Positions 1 through 10,777 of a stretch of DNA of 64,000 nucleotides are shown piece by piece. How positions within the stretch are numbered: position 1 is the stretch's first letter; the number at the start of each line of letters is the position of its first letter. Origin of the DNA: Eutreptiella sp. 'Long Island Sound 2002' (lineage: Eukaryota; Euglenozoa; Euglenophyceae; Eutreptiales; Eutreptiaceae). Both the position numbers and the translations under genes were made by a program. Where the stretch lies: positions 87,405,795 to 87,469,794 of the forward strand of contig OZ038382.1 of NCBI GenBank assembly GCA_964036045.1, written 5' to 3'. The notes under the pieces are model-generated. The model was given only the letters and a program-made list of their open reading frames with translations. It ran no database searches and was not told the origin of the DNA.

Positions 1-399
1 TTTGCTTGTCAAGAACACAACAATAAAGGTTTACTCATCAAGAAGGCGGCCGCTTGCAGGATGCCGCAACCTATCGTGCCGTGCCTTATCACCCTTGCTG
101 CTGAACACCCATTGGGCATTGTGCACATGCACCATGGCTATTCAACAAGGTCGTTGGTTGGTGTTGATCGGTTTTTGCCCGCAGCACTGCATCATACGCC
201 ATTTGCTACCACGTGGTGTAGTGGCGTGGGTGCTCAGGGTCAGGACCTGGGCTCGGCAACACGTCACCTATCTGTTGCATACGGACAACAAACATGGTAG
301 ATAAGCAGGCATGCATTCTCTTGCAAGCGCACACGGCAACACGACACCGCCTGAAAGATAGAGAATTGTGGCGCCGTTCACAATGTGCAAAGAAAAATT
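1..399. other. no gene recognised
   Basis: Short open frames exist on the plus strand (2-304 and 61-300), but they overlap each other in different frames and show no recognisable motif. I see no repeat, RNA gene or regulatory site here. Confidence 0.5.
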
Positions 400-1044
400 T
401 TAGTTCACCATGAATCTCCTTAAGCTCCCCCCTTTTTTGCGTATGGTACTATTCGACCTTGCGCAAATAGCAGCAATAGTATCGCAATCTGACCATGGTC
501 CGGCTTCATCCGGTAGGTGGCACTGCAAGGAAAAGCCATCACCATCACCGTCTACCACATTCTTCATGTGTGTGGGTTGCAGATCCTTATCATCACTAAA
601 GCAGTGACCGGCCTCTGGCTTCGGCCTCTGGCTTACCCGACCAAACAACAATTCCACACAATTTCTAAAACTATGTTTGGGGGCATAGGAGGGCATGATC
701 AAAACATCACTCGGAGAGACAAGCCAAAGACGGGCCCAAGCAAAGGAGGTAACCAGACCAGGGGGTCCCAAATCCTGTTTGCAGTTATCCACAATGCATA
801 CAGTCACGGATTTCTTAGCCTCTTTCACTTGCTTAAGCAGGTCACTTGCATCCAAGAAAGAATTGCTTTTGTAGCGCAAGTAGAAGGTCAATGGGCCCCT
901 GCGAGATATTTTGCCGCCTGGTCGGTTGGGTTTGTGAAATTCAATACCCATGTCACACTCCACACGACGGAACCAAAGGAATGAAGAGTCAACTCCGGTG
1001 CCCATTTTAGTCCGGCAAATGGATCCCCCGCTAAGACTTACCAT
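400..1044 (-). CDS. DDE transposase-like protein, C-terminal part
   Basis: An uninterrupted 214-codon minus-strand frame. Residues 82-95 (VCIVDNCKQDLGPP) look like the second catalytic Asp region of a DDE integrase fold. Residues 119-131 (SYAPKHSFRNCVE) look like the block around the last acidic residue, in the general style of transposases with an N-x-V-E motif. The spacing of about 45 residues between D86 and E131 is reasonable for such a fold. A first catalytic Asp is not clearly assigned. The apparent ATG lies directly before GTAAGT, so the true start may be upstream and split by an intron or a frameshift; another short minus frame sits at 1091-1294. The tail after residue 145 is acidic and low in motifs. 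The neighbour at 1455-2393 points the other way and encodes a C48-like peptidase, a partner seen in several eukaryotic DNA transposons. Assignment is by motif shape only. Confidence 0.4.
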   Translation of the reverse strand: MVSLSGGSICRTKMGTGVDSSFLWFRRVECDMGIEFHKPNRPGGKISRRGPLTFYLRYKSNSFLDASDLLKQVKEAKKSVTVCIVDNCKQDLGPPGLVTSFAWARLWLVSPSDVLIMPSYAPKHSFRNCVELLFGRVSQRPKPEAGHCFSDDKDLQPTHMKNVVDGDGDGFSLQCHLPDEAGPWSDCDTIAAICARSNSTIRKKGGSLRRFMVN

Positions 1045-1090
1045 CGTGCGAGCGCAAGTGCATGGCGACGATTCTTTGACCTTGTTCTTC

Positions 1091-1294
1091 TCAGAAACTG
1101 CAGGAATGGCCGGACCACACCTTACGAGAGCCTTGGCATCGACACTTCAAATTGTCGCTGCCAACTTTCGAAAGCCATCTCGTAAATGAGACGAACTTGT
1201 GAACACAATTGAAGCGCATCAATCTGGTCCGCATGCAAATCCTGTTGCGGGTGAGACAACTGCCAAGGCAAGAGAATGTTGAATTCTCTGGCAT
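1091..1294 (-). CDS. possible upstream exon or fragment of the DDE-like gene
   Basis: A 67-codon minus-strand frame with a basic, Cys-containing sequence immediately upstream of the DDE-like frame, in a different reading frame. It ends in TGA at 1091-1093. It might be the preceding coding part of the same decayed or intron-containing gene. No domain is recognised and the link is only positional. Confidence 0.15.
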   Translation of the reverse strand: MPENSTFSCLGSCLTRNRICMRTRLMRFNCVHKFVSFTRWLSKVGSDNLKCRCQGSRKVWSGHSCSF

Positions 1295-1454
1295 TCACAT
1301 GATCCGAACAGGTCGGAAGGAAGAACTTGCGAACCGCTTGAACGTGTTAAGAATTCCCGAGTATTGTTCACACCTTTTGAAACATCATTAGCGCAGTATC
1401 AGCAAGCAAATCAATAGAAGACTTCCGAAGCACTGAGCATTCCAATTAGTAGTC

Positions 1455-2393
1455 TTGGTTCACCAAAGAAAGAAAACCGAAATCTTTATGCCGCAGCTCC
1501 AGGCGCTTGTCACCCCTGGGACACAGATTGCAGACGACCTTGTTAATGCGTGGATCTTGTGGTTCAACAGCCACCAGCCGGACCAGGGAGATGTATGGGT
1601 CCCACACCCGGGCTGGGCAGGCACGCTCATAGAACCACCGACAGACCCCAGACCCGCGCCCAGCACCGGAACCCAGGAGCGGGCCGCCCCACCGCCGAGA
1701 GCCGAAACCCTCCGCATCCCACCGTACGAAGGCCTGGCAGAATGGGAAAGCAGGACAGCCCGCCACAAGGGGCGTAACCTCAGAAGCATGGCAGGGCGGT
1801 ACCCGGAGACAGCACGCGCAGCGCCCCCGCCGCGCAAACGTGACCCCAGCACCATCGCCATGATCGTGATGGAAAATGGCCACTACTACCAAGTGCGGAT
1901 CACCCCGCACCCGCAGGAGAGACACTGGAGCCTGGAGGCTGTCGACTCCATGCTCCCAGCGACCACGGCGCTGCCAGACAGCCCCACCCTCCTGCACAAC
2001 GGCCAGCCACCGGACCTCCTGACGGCCATCGTGTCGGGAACAGTCGGTACCGGGCACTCAGGCCATGCCCTCTACTGACCCTGGCGATGGGCGCGGCGCC
2101 ACTGGCTGCACACCAAGGTATGGACGGCGACATGGAGGTTCCACCTGGACGGCCGGCAGCAGCTGGAGGCCATCCCCCAGCGTGAGCGGACGGTAGAAAC
2201 CCCCACTTCAGCCAATCTGTGCCCCGTCTTCGCGATCCACAAGATCCGGGCGCTGGCGCTGAGCAAGCAACTGCAGCCCGCCATCCGCACTGAGACGGAG
2301 GCCAAGGCAGCACACGCGGCCCTTGTGCACGAAATCCCCAGTGCCCTCCGCAGCGCCCTAGTGCGGCGCATGGGAAACCCCCCAGGGCCCTGA
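1455..2393 (+). pseudogene. C48 (Ulp1/SENP-like) cysteine peptidase with one in-frame TGA
   Basis: One reading frame of 312 codons broken by a single TGA at 2076-2078. Residues 25-38 (IADDLVNAWILWFN) resemble the Ulp1 substrate-channel helix (the W-L-x-D-x-x-I-N type block). Residues 140-166 carry GHYYQVRI followed by VDSM, fitting the His (H143) and Asp (D164) of the peptidase triad. After the TGA, the segment around residues 254-268 (NLCPVFAIHKIRAL) fits the catalytic Cys block (C256). The triad therefore spans the stop, so the fold is complete only if the TGA is a mutation (for example CGA to TGA) or is read through. A Pro/Arg-rich linker (62-130) is inserted between the blocks. C48 peptidases of this kind remove SUMO-like tags in cells but are also common passengers of eukaryotic transposons, which I favour given the divergent DDE-like neighbour. 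Base composition is GC-rich and T-poor, unlike 400-1044. Confidence 0.5.
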
Positions 2394-3849
2394 GCCACCG
2401 CGAGCCGAAACCAGGAACACACCATCATGAACACACGGGGCGACACCATCGGGACCGCCCTGCCCCACGGGACGCGGCACATGCGTGCCCTTCCCCCCGC
2501 AGCCGGTCACCGGCAATGCAGCGACGAAGCAGCGCTGAACACGCGCGGCGCGAATCCCGCACCGGACATCCAGAAGTGAGGAGACGATATGGCGGCCCTG
2601 GGATCAACCCATCTCGCCGAAGGACCTGACGAGGGGCGTAAAACCAACAGCTGCGTAACCGGCCATTAACCGCGACAACCCCGGGCGAGCCGACCTTACC
2701 AAAGAGGACCCCGCGCGACACACTCCACAAATGCCTGTCGGTCAGGCACGCCGGCAGGAAAAGCGTCGACCTGCCCGGCGCATGCAACGGACACCCAACG
2801 AATATGGGTTAGCCTTAGCGGCCCATGATGCCGAACACGAACAATGACGCAACAAATTCCTCCCACATTACCCGGGCAGGGGCAACGCTCCCCGGTCCCC
2901 CGCAACCCACGACAGAGAAGGGGACGAGGCCCAACGAAGACCTGTCCTTCCACCTAACCCTCCTCCCCCGCAAACCGGAGACACGATGGACCGGGCCAAG
3001 GGGCCAGCCAAACTCGCGGGAAGCCACGGCCAGACTGATGACCACGGGAATGTTATCAAGAAGTAGTCAAGAATATTACCTTCCAAGGCGAGAATCAAGG
3101 GATACGTGCGCTGCTGGGACCGGCGCGCACCTCATCCGAGAAAGTTAAGCGCCTGCAACGCTGTGGCGGTTTTGACACATGTAACCTGCGAGAATGGTGC
3201 CGGGGACACATTCCCTGCAGCAAAGAAGGTTAACAGCGTCAAGGAGCGAGACGGGGGCTTCAACACTGACCAGTATTCCTTTCCTCCGGACCCGTACCAA
3301 GGGGCACGCAAGGGGCCAAGAGCTCGCCGCACGGGACCCGCGAGCCCGCCAGCTCATGCCGGCGAACACAGGAGTGTTACGCCGAGCCGATCTCGCCGCA
3401 CCAGACGGAACGCCCTGACACCAGAGCACGAGGAAGGCCACCCTAACCTCCGGACACCGCACTGCAGCACCCACACGCCAGCCACAGAAGCCGCAAGACA
3501 CGGCACAATACGGCACAGGACAGGCAGGCAATTACACACACGAGCACCGCACCACCGAGCCGGAGCAGCACCCTGGGGCTCCCATGGGGAGCACGGGGAT
3601 GCACCAAGGGGGACCGAAGGGGCCCTGCCACCGACGGGGGTGTACATATGATTAGCACAAGCGAATCTGAAAGGACAGCCGAAGGGCACTGCAAAATACC
3701 AGATGACGGGTTGAGCGTGTAATGCTGCCTCCAGTGCGGAACAGGGCATGTCGTACAGAATTTGGAAACTTTTCTCAGCGGTCGTACCAATTGTCGCAAC
3801 TTTTCTCTCCAACGCTGGGGGGCGGGGCACAGTCAAAACGTACCATGCC
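2394..3849. other. T-poor, GC-rich stretch without a supported gene
   Basis: The plus strand is rich in C, A and G and poor in T. This leaves long chance frames on both strands (for example 3106-3651 plus and 3354-3836 minus) that overlap and share no motif. No repeat or gene can be supported. Confidence 0.4.
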
Positions 3850-4765
3850 GGCCCAATGCAACTGGAACATTACCAACCAACACCAAAACGGGCATGACAA
3901 CGACACGAACAACCTCCGACCGCGCAAGTGCCAGCTGCTGCGCCAAGGAACCGACGCCGAACAAGCCGACCATGCGGCGGCTAAGACAACTGTGCACCAA
4001 CAAAACCACTGCAGCAGCACGACATGACCATAAACAGACCACACGCAAGCCAGCCAACACCAGACTAGCCAGGCATGCATGGGTCGAAGCGGGAACGGAC
4101 TCTCAGGTTGGCAACACCGTGGTGCGCCACGCCCGCCGACCACTATACCAACGAACACAACAGAACACCACAACTCTATCATTACGAACCCGACCAACCA
4201 ACATTGGCAAACTATGCTACACTGCATTTGGACAAACCAAAACGGGACTAACCAGCACCAAAACTGACGTGCCGGCTACACAAACAACATTCGGCTGTAC
4301 GACCACCGGCAGCAGCGCGACGGAACCCACGCAAACCAAGCCGACAATGAGGCAGCCAAGACAACCGCGCACCAACCACATCGCGGCTGCAGCTGCGACC
4401 TGACCGTAAACAGACCACACGCAAGCCAGTCAGCATCAAACCAGCAAATCAAACCGGCGGGGCGTGCACGGCTCGAAACGGGAACGGCGTCCAACAGGTT
4501 GGCCGCACCGTGTGGTGCGGCACGCCCGCTGACGACCATACCAACGAACAACACAGAGCATCATTACTCTACCATCACGCAATCGACCAACCATGATTAA
4601 CAAACTACACTACACTACACTTGGACAAATCAAGACGCAACTAACCGGCATCGAAACCGACGTACCGGCTACACAAAGAACATTCGGAGATACGACCACC
4701 AGTAGCAGCGCAAAGAAACCCACACAAACCAAGCCGACCATGCACCGTAGCTGCAGCCGTGACCT
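3850..4765. repeat. tandem repeat, unit about 376-393 bp, about 2.4 copies
   Basis: Three successive blocks share the same order of words: a CCAAAACGGG-like start, a GCCGGCTACACAAA block, AGCAGCGC, and an AACCAAGCCGAC block. The blocks start near 3850, 4226 and 4619, and the last one is incomplete. Between them lies a shared segment with GGGAACGG, GTTGG and a CGTGGTGCGCCACGCCC-like palindromic stretch. The copies differ at many bases, so the array is old. Open frames across it are repeat-derived. Confidence 0.75.
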
Positions 4766-5164
4766 CAGGAAGGGTTGGAGCTTTCTTTTAGCTTAATACC
4801 TCTGGCTTATTTTCACAGTAATTTGTGATTTTGCTACGATTGGCCACAATGGACAGTGGCGACGTGTGGCGACATGCTTTGGCGTTTGCCACAGCGCATT
4901 TGGGACACCCTATGTGTCTCAGAGTGTCTTTTGGGCGTTATTTGGCTCAACTTCATCCATTTTACAGGTTTTTGGTCGTGGCCACCATTGTGGTCATTTA
5001 CCACAATCACAGGTCAATTGCCCGTGTTTGACCTAGGTGTGGGGCCCACTAGCCTCACGAAGGCCTTGGTATTGGCCTCAGATTGTATTTTGACTCATGT
5101 GTGTGAAGCCATTTGCAGATATTGTTCTACGTACTCGGAGGCAGTCAATATTCAGGACACGCAA
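4766..5164. other. no gene recognised
   Basis: Normal base composition resumes after the tandem repeat. No convincing coding frame, repeat or RNA gene was seen. Confidence 0.4.
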
Positions 5165-5350
5165 CATTTCATTATTCTTCATGCATCATCATTCATTCAT
5201 CATTATTCGTAGCTCAGCATCGTTCATCAGTAATCCTCCTCATTGTCATTCATCACATTTTATCTTCACTCATTGTCCAGAATCATATGACCTCAATGTC
5301 AGCCCATAATCACATTTTCAGATTCCACCATCATCACTCATCATCATCAA
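5165..5350. repeat. CAT/CATT-rich simple sequence
   Basis: Imperfect runs of CATT, CATC and CATCAT alternate for nearly 200 bp, such as ATCATCATTCATTCATCATT and TCATCATCACTCATCATCAT. This is a degenerate microsatellite and explains the His/Ser-rich frames here. Confidence 0.7.
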
Positions 5351-5800
5351 AAACTAATCACATCTCAACCACACACATGGCGGGTGCGAAAAATATTATC
5401 CCACTCATTTTTCAATCCCAGACACGAGTAGTACATTCACATTTTCTGCCCCATGGTGCTTTGAGGTCCTACTTGGGGACTCATAAGTGCTACCAGAGTC
5501 CTGCGCTGATAGGTTGTACAACAGCAACCAACGGCGACATACTCTGCTCACCACTCTACACATGGAGATAGGTACGAGGGCAACAGAGACCAGAACCACA
5601 GGACACAAGGTCTTTGAGGTGCGGCCACACAGAACTACTCCCCCTAGCTTGTAAGACCTGCTAATTATTTTTTTCCACCGCCTACGCGCAGATTCGGGGA
5701 CCACAAAATTAAAAATGATTGCATTGTACCGCGGATTAGCGGACGATTGGAGGCAATTTATCTCCCAAATTGTTTTTGCCTCGATTGTCTCCACTATTCC

Positions 5801-6150
5801 CTAATACGAAACAGAATTTCGGCGCCTTCGGCACTGTTTATCATGCTTTTTATGTTCTCCTCCTACGAATACTACAAATGCGGCATACGGCAAAGCACAC
5901 ATGACAAAAGCAAAAAGCATTGGTCTGGAACCCATTACCGATATCCGCGGGCAATGCTGCCTTTGTGATTTATGTCTCGAAATATTAGGCATGTTAAAGA
6001 TCGGAACTCGGGTTGAAGTTGCTGGTATCGAAGCCGCCCATGTGTGCACACAGCTCAAGGACCTTGGTTGTTTTAATGTGCCTGCACACAAAGCAGAGAT
6101 AGGATTCATACAGCAAAATGTTTGAACGCCGGACTTTTGATGAGTGCGTG
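5801..6150 (-). CDS. candidate minus-strand exon, unknown
   Basis: A minus-strand frame stays open from about 6232 down to 5801. A good 3-prime splice acceptor (CTGCTTTGTGTGCAG) lies on the minus strand near 6085, just before an open stretch of about 95 codons. A neighbouring minus-strand frame at 6195-6498 ends at a plausible donor. The product is basic with no known domain. A competing plus-strand frame (5901-6125, with a CxxCxxC cluster) looks equally protein-like, so even the strand is uncertain. Confidence 0.2.
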
Positions 6151-6207
6151 ATAAAGAACGTTGCAAATGATTTACATTGATGCAAAGAATGCATTCATAC
6201 CTGCCAG

Positions 6208-6498
6208 AAAAACTCCAAAAAGTGTTGCCCAAAGAACCTGAATCTCAGTGGAAAGCCGCAGCGCGCCGTGTCAAATTGTCGTAAATGACAGTGGTCGTCG
6301 TCCTCCGGCGGGTCGCGCCGGACGGGCAGCTGCATGACAGAGTTATGCTGCACTTCTTCGGGTGCTGTAGACTGCTTAGCTGATCGCAGAGGTGGCTGCA
6401 TGACAGAGGTCCAGTGCACACTGCTCAGGGTATCAGGTGGGTAAGGCGCACTTCTTGCGGTTGCGGCTGGCTGCTCAGGTATGCATTTGTCCTAGGGC
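6208..6498 (-). CDS. candidate minus-strand exon, unknown
   Basis: About 97 codons are open on the minus strand, bounded upstream by a TAG and downstream by TTTTTCTGGCAG followed by GTATGA, a good 5-prime splice site. The peptide repeats an S-V-M-Q-x-P motif twice (SVMQPPLR and SVMQLPVRR) and has an acidic PPEDDDH patch. No family is recognised. It may pair with the candidate exon just downstream on the same strand. Confidence 0.25.
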
Positions 6499-6824
6499 TT
6501 GCGTTTAAGCGACCAAAATGCCTGACCCTACTCGGCTGGGAGGACCCCGCGGTTCAGCCACTGCCTGACCCTGACCCTACTAGGGTCGGGAACCCCCAAG
6601 GTTGGGCAACTACCTGTTGCTGACCCTACCTTGGTGGGAGAGCCCTTGTCATGCTCGTTTGTACAGGGTCTCGACTGACCACATTCCGGATGAGGCCTAC
6701 GCCTTTCCATACCACGCTCGAGGCCATTAACACCAAGCGCAAGGCCTTCTAAACCGGGTTCAAGGCGTTTCTGACCGAGCCCAAGGCGTTGCCGGCCAAG
6801 GCCAAGGACCAGCTAAGGCATTGA
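6499..6824. other. degenerate GACCCTAC-type repeats, no gene
   Basis: The word GACCCTAC and its relatives recur around 6530-6640 together with the complementary TAGGGTC, giving small inverted repeats. No coding frame is supported. Confidence 0.35.
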
Positions 6825-7290
6825 AGGTACATGCATCACAGGTATATGAGGTCCTTCTATTGGAGGAACACCCATCGAAGGTATACCCACCCAACCTTAC
6901 ACGGACCAGAGGCATACAAATCAGAGTTACTTCCATCGGAGGTGCTCCGACCGCAAGTACACCCATCGCAGGTACATAGATCAGAGGTACTGACAATCTA
7001 GGTCCACCCATCGGAGGTGCACCCATCGCAGGTACGCGGATCGGATGTAAACCCCTCGGAGGTAGTCTCATTGAATGCAGACCCATTAGCGGTACCCCCA
7101 TCCGAGATCCACCCGTCAGAAGTCTACCCATCGGACGTACTGCCAACTAGCGCATAACTGTCGAAGGTACAGGCAGCGCGGGTACACCCATGGGACGGTC
7201 ACAGATCAAAGGTTCTCCCATCAGAGGTACACCAATTCGAGGTACACCCATCGGGGGGACACCCATCAAAGGTACACCCTGAAGCAGGTC
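6825..7290. repeat. minisatellite, about 17-bp period
   Basis: The word CCCATCGGAGGTACAC and variants (CCCATCGCAGGTAC, GATCAGAGGTAC) recur roughly every 17 bp with many substitutions across about 460 bp. The minus-strand frame 6760-7146 with its M-G-x-P-P-M-G-style repeat is only a translation of this array. Confidence 0.75.
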
Positions 7291-7599
7291 ACAACCCTAC
7301 CTTAGCATATTGCCTCAAAGGGATCATTATGTGACCCTATATATGGGACCTTTGTATATTATATTCCGTTTCCTTGTTAGCAACATTGGATGCCGGATGG
7401 GTAAGGCAATGTTGGATCTTTTGTGCTTATATGAATTGGTGGCTGATAGGTTGGATATTACATATGTGCATATCAGGTATTTCATTGGCTATGTGTATCA
7501 TATCTGCTTGCAGGATACTATACAGGTTCCACAATCGTTATGACTTCTATACCAAGCAATGTTGCTGCCCATGCCACTGCAACCTCTGCTCCTGACCAC
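7291..7599. other. no gene recognised
   Basis: An AT-richer stretch following the minisatellite. Several short frames overlap, none with motif support. Confidence 0.35.
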
Positions 7600-8282
7600 T
7601 CGGTCTGGTTTCATGGTAGCAGAGGCAAAAACGTTTCGTCTCTGTTGGGCGCTTGGCATCGCGGATTTCATCGGTCCAAATCGTGGACCAAATTGAGATC
7701 AAAATCCCCTCCCCGGAAGAGATAGCCGAGGCTGTCCAGGTCCCTACTCTCAGGACCTCCTCAGCCCTGACCCCATCGACCGGGGAGGGGCCGCAGTAAC
7801 GTGCCAAGCCCGAGGTGGCTACCAATCCCAAGTCTCCGAAATCCCCGAATGTTCCCATCGGGGCCCGCCTCCCTCGGGATCCAGCTGGTGTATCTGGGTT
7901 GGTTAGGGGGAAAATAGACAGTCACCCTCAGAGGGAACAGAGTGGACCACAATTGCGTTTTCCAGACACGGGAACCGTTATTAGCGCCGAGAATCGGGCA
8001 ATAATCGAACCATCCACTAGGGTGATCGAGCGTATGAACGCTGTGCCCTCGTGCACTGCCGACTGGGATGGTATGGCCTCGCCAACGATTGTGGTCGACT
8101 CTGACAACCCTCTGTCGCTAGGGGGGTTGCCAGAACCCCAGGTCAGGAAGTACCTGTTTGCCGCAAGGCCCATCAGCCCTGGTGTTGACCAAGTCGACAC
8201 CGAAAACCGTCAAGGCGGCCCGCCCACACCTGGTCTACACGGCTGTCTGGGTCCGGCTCGTCAAGGAGTGGCCCTAATCTAG
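7600..8282 (+). pseudogene. gag-like or element-internal ORF remnant
   Basis: One plus-strand frame runs from about 7620 to the TAG near 8280, with one in-frame TAA at about 7797. It reads as a hydrophilic, Pro/Ser/Glu-rich protein (for example PSPEEIAEAVQV and PKSPKSPNVPIG). The composition is gag-like, but I see no capsid or zinc-knuckle motif. It ends 25 bp before an LTR-like unit (8308-8575), which suggests that it belongs to the same decayed element. Its TAA could derive from CAA. Confidence 0.3.
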
Positions 8283-8307
8283 CAGGCCCTATTGGGGACC
8301 AGGCAGA

Positions 8308-8575
8308 TGTAATGGGACTGTGCCGGAAGTGTGCGCGTGTTTTTTGTGTGGGTGTGCGCGTGTTGCGATGTGCGTAAATTGTAAATTTCTGACTCAGGAC
8401 TTGCCGTGTGATTGCACTGTGTTTTATAATTGTGTTTACTATACAGAGGCAATGGACGAAATTACGTAATGGGATTTCATGTATGTCCTGTTAAGTGCTG
8501 GTCAGGAGGTCCTGAGGTCAAGATGGCGGATTTGAAAGTCCACGGGGAAAATGGATAACCCAGGGTGCCATTATA
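8308..8575. repeat. LTR-like unit, family A copy 1
   Basis: A 268-bp unit beginning TGTAATGGGACTG and ending GTGCCATTATA. It is clearly homologous over its whole length to 47520-47784: shared words include GTAAATT, TGTGATTGCACTGTGTTT, GGAGGCAATGGA (allowing mismatches) and CCACGGGGAAAAT. The ends form an inverted TGTAATGG/CCATTA(C/T)A pair typical of LTRs. No clear target-site duplication flanks it, so it may be a solo LTR or the right end of the upstream gag-like fragment. Confidence 0.6.
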
Positions 8576-9349
8576 ATCCACGGTGTGTCCAAATCCGCCA
8601 TCTGCCTAAGGTGACCAGTGTATCCAGTTCTTCGTCCAGTACTTCAAGGTTTTGGAATGTGAGTTACGGATGGAGTGCTGAGTCTTGCAGAGAAGATGGA
8701 CTTCGTAAAAGGGATTTGCCGGCTGCATGCGACAGGGTTTATGAGCTCTACACAGAGTTATGGGTCACACAACAGACCTTCAAGTGGGTCGGTTAGGTGA
8801 CCGACCCACAGAATATCTGTACTGAACGACGCCGTTGGGACAAATTGTCCAGGTAAGTAGGTGGGTAGGTAGGTAGGTGCCCTCGGTCGTCGAGAGGCGC
8901 CCCATGGTTCCCCCTGGCGTCGCCCCTGTGACAAACAGGAAGAGGTTCCGCGGGTGAAGAGGGGAGGCGGCTTACATCCCGCTAGACCTGACTGGTGGCT
9001 CCCAACAAAGCGGCCCCGGGCAGCACCGGGAGGGCTGATTGCTGCCAGCGTGACTGCTTGTCATGCCTGGAGGGTGGACCCCCGTGCTTGCGCACGGCCA
9101 CTCCTTTGGGCGGAACCCTAGGGGTTCACCGGACTTCCTGGCGTATGCCGTTCCCAAGGCATGCATGCATGTTCTTGGTACTGGGGTTCCGAGGTGCTTG
9201 GGTGTCGCACGCTCCGCCTCGAGTCCCAAAGCAGCGCAGGCCTTAGGATGGAGCCTTACCCCCGGTCTCCGGATCTCGTTTGGCCGGGTCACCTGCATGG
9301 CACGGGCTGCCTCAGTGCCCGGGCTATGGACACTGGGTTTCCTACTGTT
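8576..9349. other. no gene; short GGTA microsatellite
   Basis: Contains a GGTA/GGTG microsatellite at about 8851-8878. The frames between 8972 and 9340 are shadows of A-poor sequence leading into the minisatellite. Confidence 0.4.
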
Positions 9350-9756
9350 GCGTGGCGCTTGTGTTCGGGTCTGGGTTGTGGTTGGGTTCGGGTTTCCGCT
9401 GCGCCCCGCCACTCCTGGCTGGGGTGTTGGGGTGTGTGTGCGCTTGTGTGTGCGCTCCGCTTGTCCCATGCCACTCCTGGCTGGGGTGTGCGGTGTGGGC
9501 CGGTGTGGTTGCGTTCGGGTTCCGGCTGCGCCCCGCCACTCCTGGCTGGGGTGTCGGGGTTTGTGTCTGCTTGTGTGCGCGCTCCGCTTGCACTCCGCCA
9601 CTCCTGGCTGGGGTGTGCGGCGTGGGTGTGTGTGCTTCGGCTCGGGTTTCGGCTGCGCCCCGCCACTCTTGGCTGGGGTGTTGGGGTGTGTGTGTGCTTG
9701 TGTGCGTGCTCCGCTTGTACCCTGCCCCTCCTTGCTGGGGCGTGCGGCGTGGGTGT
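9350..9756. repeat. minisatellite, left block of the 109/126-bp array
   Basis: About three 126-bp-type units, each with two CCGCCACTCCTGGCT boxes and a GGGTGTGTGTG stretch. They belong to the same family as 11989-32230. The block is cut off from the main array by the insertion at 9757-11988. Confidence 0.85.
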
Positions 9757-10030
9757 TGTAATGGAACTCACCACGTGCGCGCAGACCGCGATCATTTAGT
9801 GAACAGGCTCGCGTGCATATGTAAAGCACAGTGCACCGCAATTCAATTATTATACTATTGAATCAAATTCATTTTGTGTACTGTGCAGAACACTGGGATG
9901 AAACTATGTAGTGATTTATGAGATCAATCACGTGCTGCGCCGTTGCCGGATTCGCATTTTTGTTTCGAAATCACTAAGGAGGTCACGGGGAAAATAGCAC
10001 TCAAAAGAGGAGATCTCCAATATCATTACA
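9757..10030 (+). repeat. left terminal direct repeat (LTR-like)
   Basis: 274 bp, TGTAATGG to ATCATTACA, matching 11700-11988. The distal part (about 9935-10030) reads as a plausible peptide (PDSHFCFEITKEVTGK) that is also conserved in the right copy. This hints that the coding region starts inside the repeat. Confidence 0.7.
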
Positions 10031-10777
10031 ATCCCAGTTTTTGATTTCCGTGAAGCTCTCCTTGGTGATGTCCGAGTCATTTCTGGAGTGATTGAAGTTC
10101 GCCGAATTCGCAGTATTTGACGATCGCCAGTGGCTGCAGGTTGGTTATTGACTGTCGTTTTGGGAGCTGAGGCCAAGAGTTCACGAAGTTTGAGAGCGAG
10201 TTCTTGAGACTCAGCAAAATTTCTATGGCAGGTGTGCGAAGCAAGTACGCTGTTCGTGACTATAGAGGAGAGCCTGTTCCCCGTGCGTTGCCAGGAGATA
10301 AGCCTTTTTCTTGGGCTGAGATAGGGAAAACTGCTCGACCGTCAAAGGTGCCTTGGGAGGCATTTCAAACTTCAGCAGCTTGCTTACGCTTATTAGTGGT
10401 TTGGCAGTGTGCGTAACGCGGCGGAGTGTCGCCGAAGTTATGAGGCCGAGGTCAAGCAGCACCCGCAGATGCTGTCGAATGTGGAGGAGCTGTTGATCTA
10501 TCGCGATAAAGGAGTGCCTTGGTCTGACTGCACGTTGAGTTATGGTTACGAACACCTCTGGCCTTTGGAGTGCCTTGAACGTGAGCCATCATTTGTGCGA
10601 ACAGTTCGTCTCCCGCTGCTGAGTTCTTCTGATGAAGAGAATACGAAGGCTGTTGGCTCCTGCGCGACGGTTGAGGATGATGATCAATGCCAACGCGGTG
10701 ACGAAAAGAAGAGACACGCCACGTTCAAGCGCCGACGCTGTGATCGCCCACGCAGGCGCGGGCAGGGACGACAGTAG
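10031..10777 (+). pseudogene. unrecognised ORF of the small LTR-type element
   Basis: Protein-like sequence fills this interval but changes frame. A first part (10037-10200) reads VFDFREALLGDVRVI with two in-frame TGA codons. A second (10204-10405) begins MAGVRSKYAVRDYRGE. A third (10409-10777) carries AECRRSYEAEVKQHPQM and ends in an Arg/Lys-rich tail (KRRRCDRPRRRGQGRQ). The acidic-then-basic C-terminus could bind nucleic acid, as gag-type proteins do, but no family is recognised. At least two frameshifts mean this copy is not functional as it stands. Its only context is the element that contains it. Confidence 0.4.

Noticed and set aside
1446-3836. Minus-strand frames opposite the C48-like gene and downstream
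   Set aside because: Shadow frames of GC-rich, T-poor sequence; they carry no motifs and overlap each other.
6760-7146. A 128-codon minus-strand frame with repeated Met-Gly-Pro motifs
   Set aside because: It is a translation of the 17-bp minisatellite.
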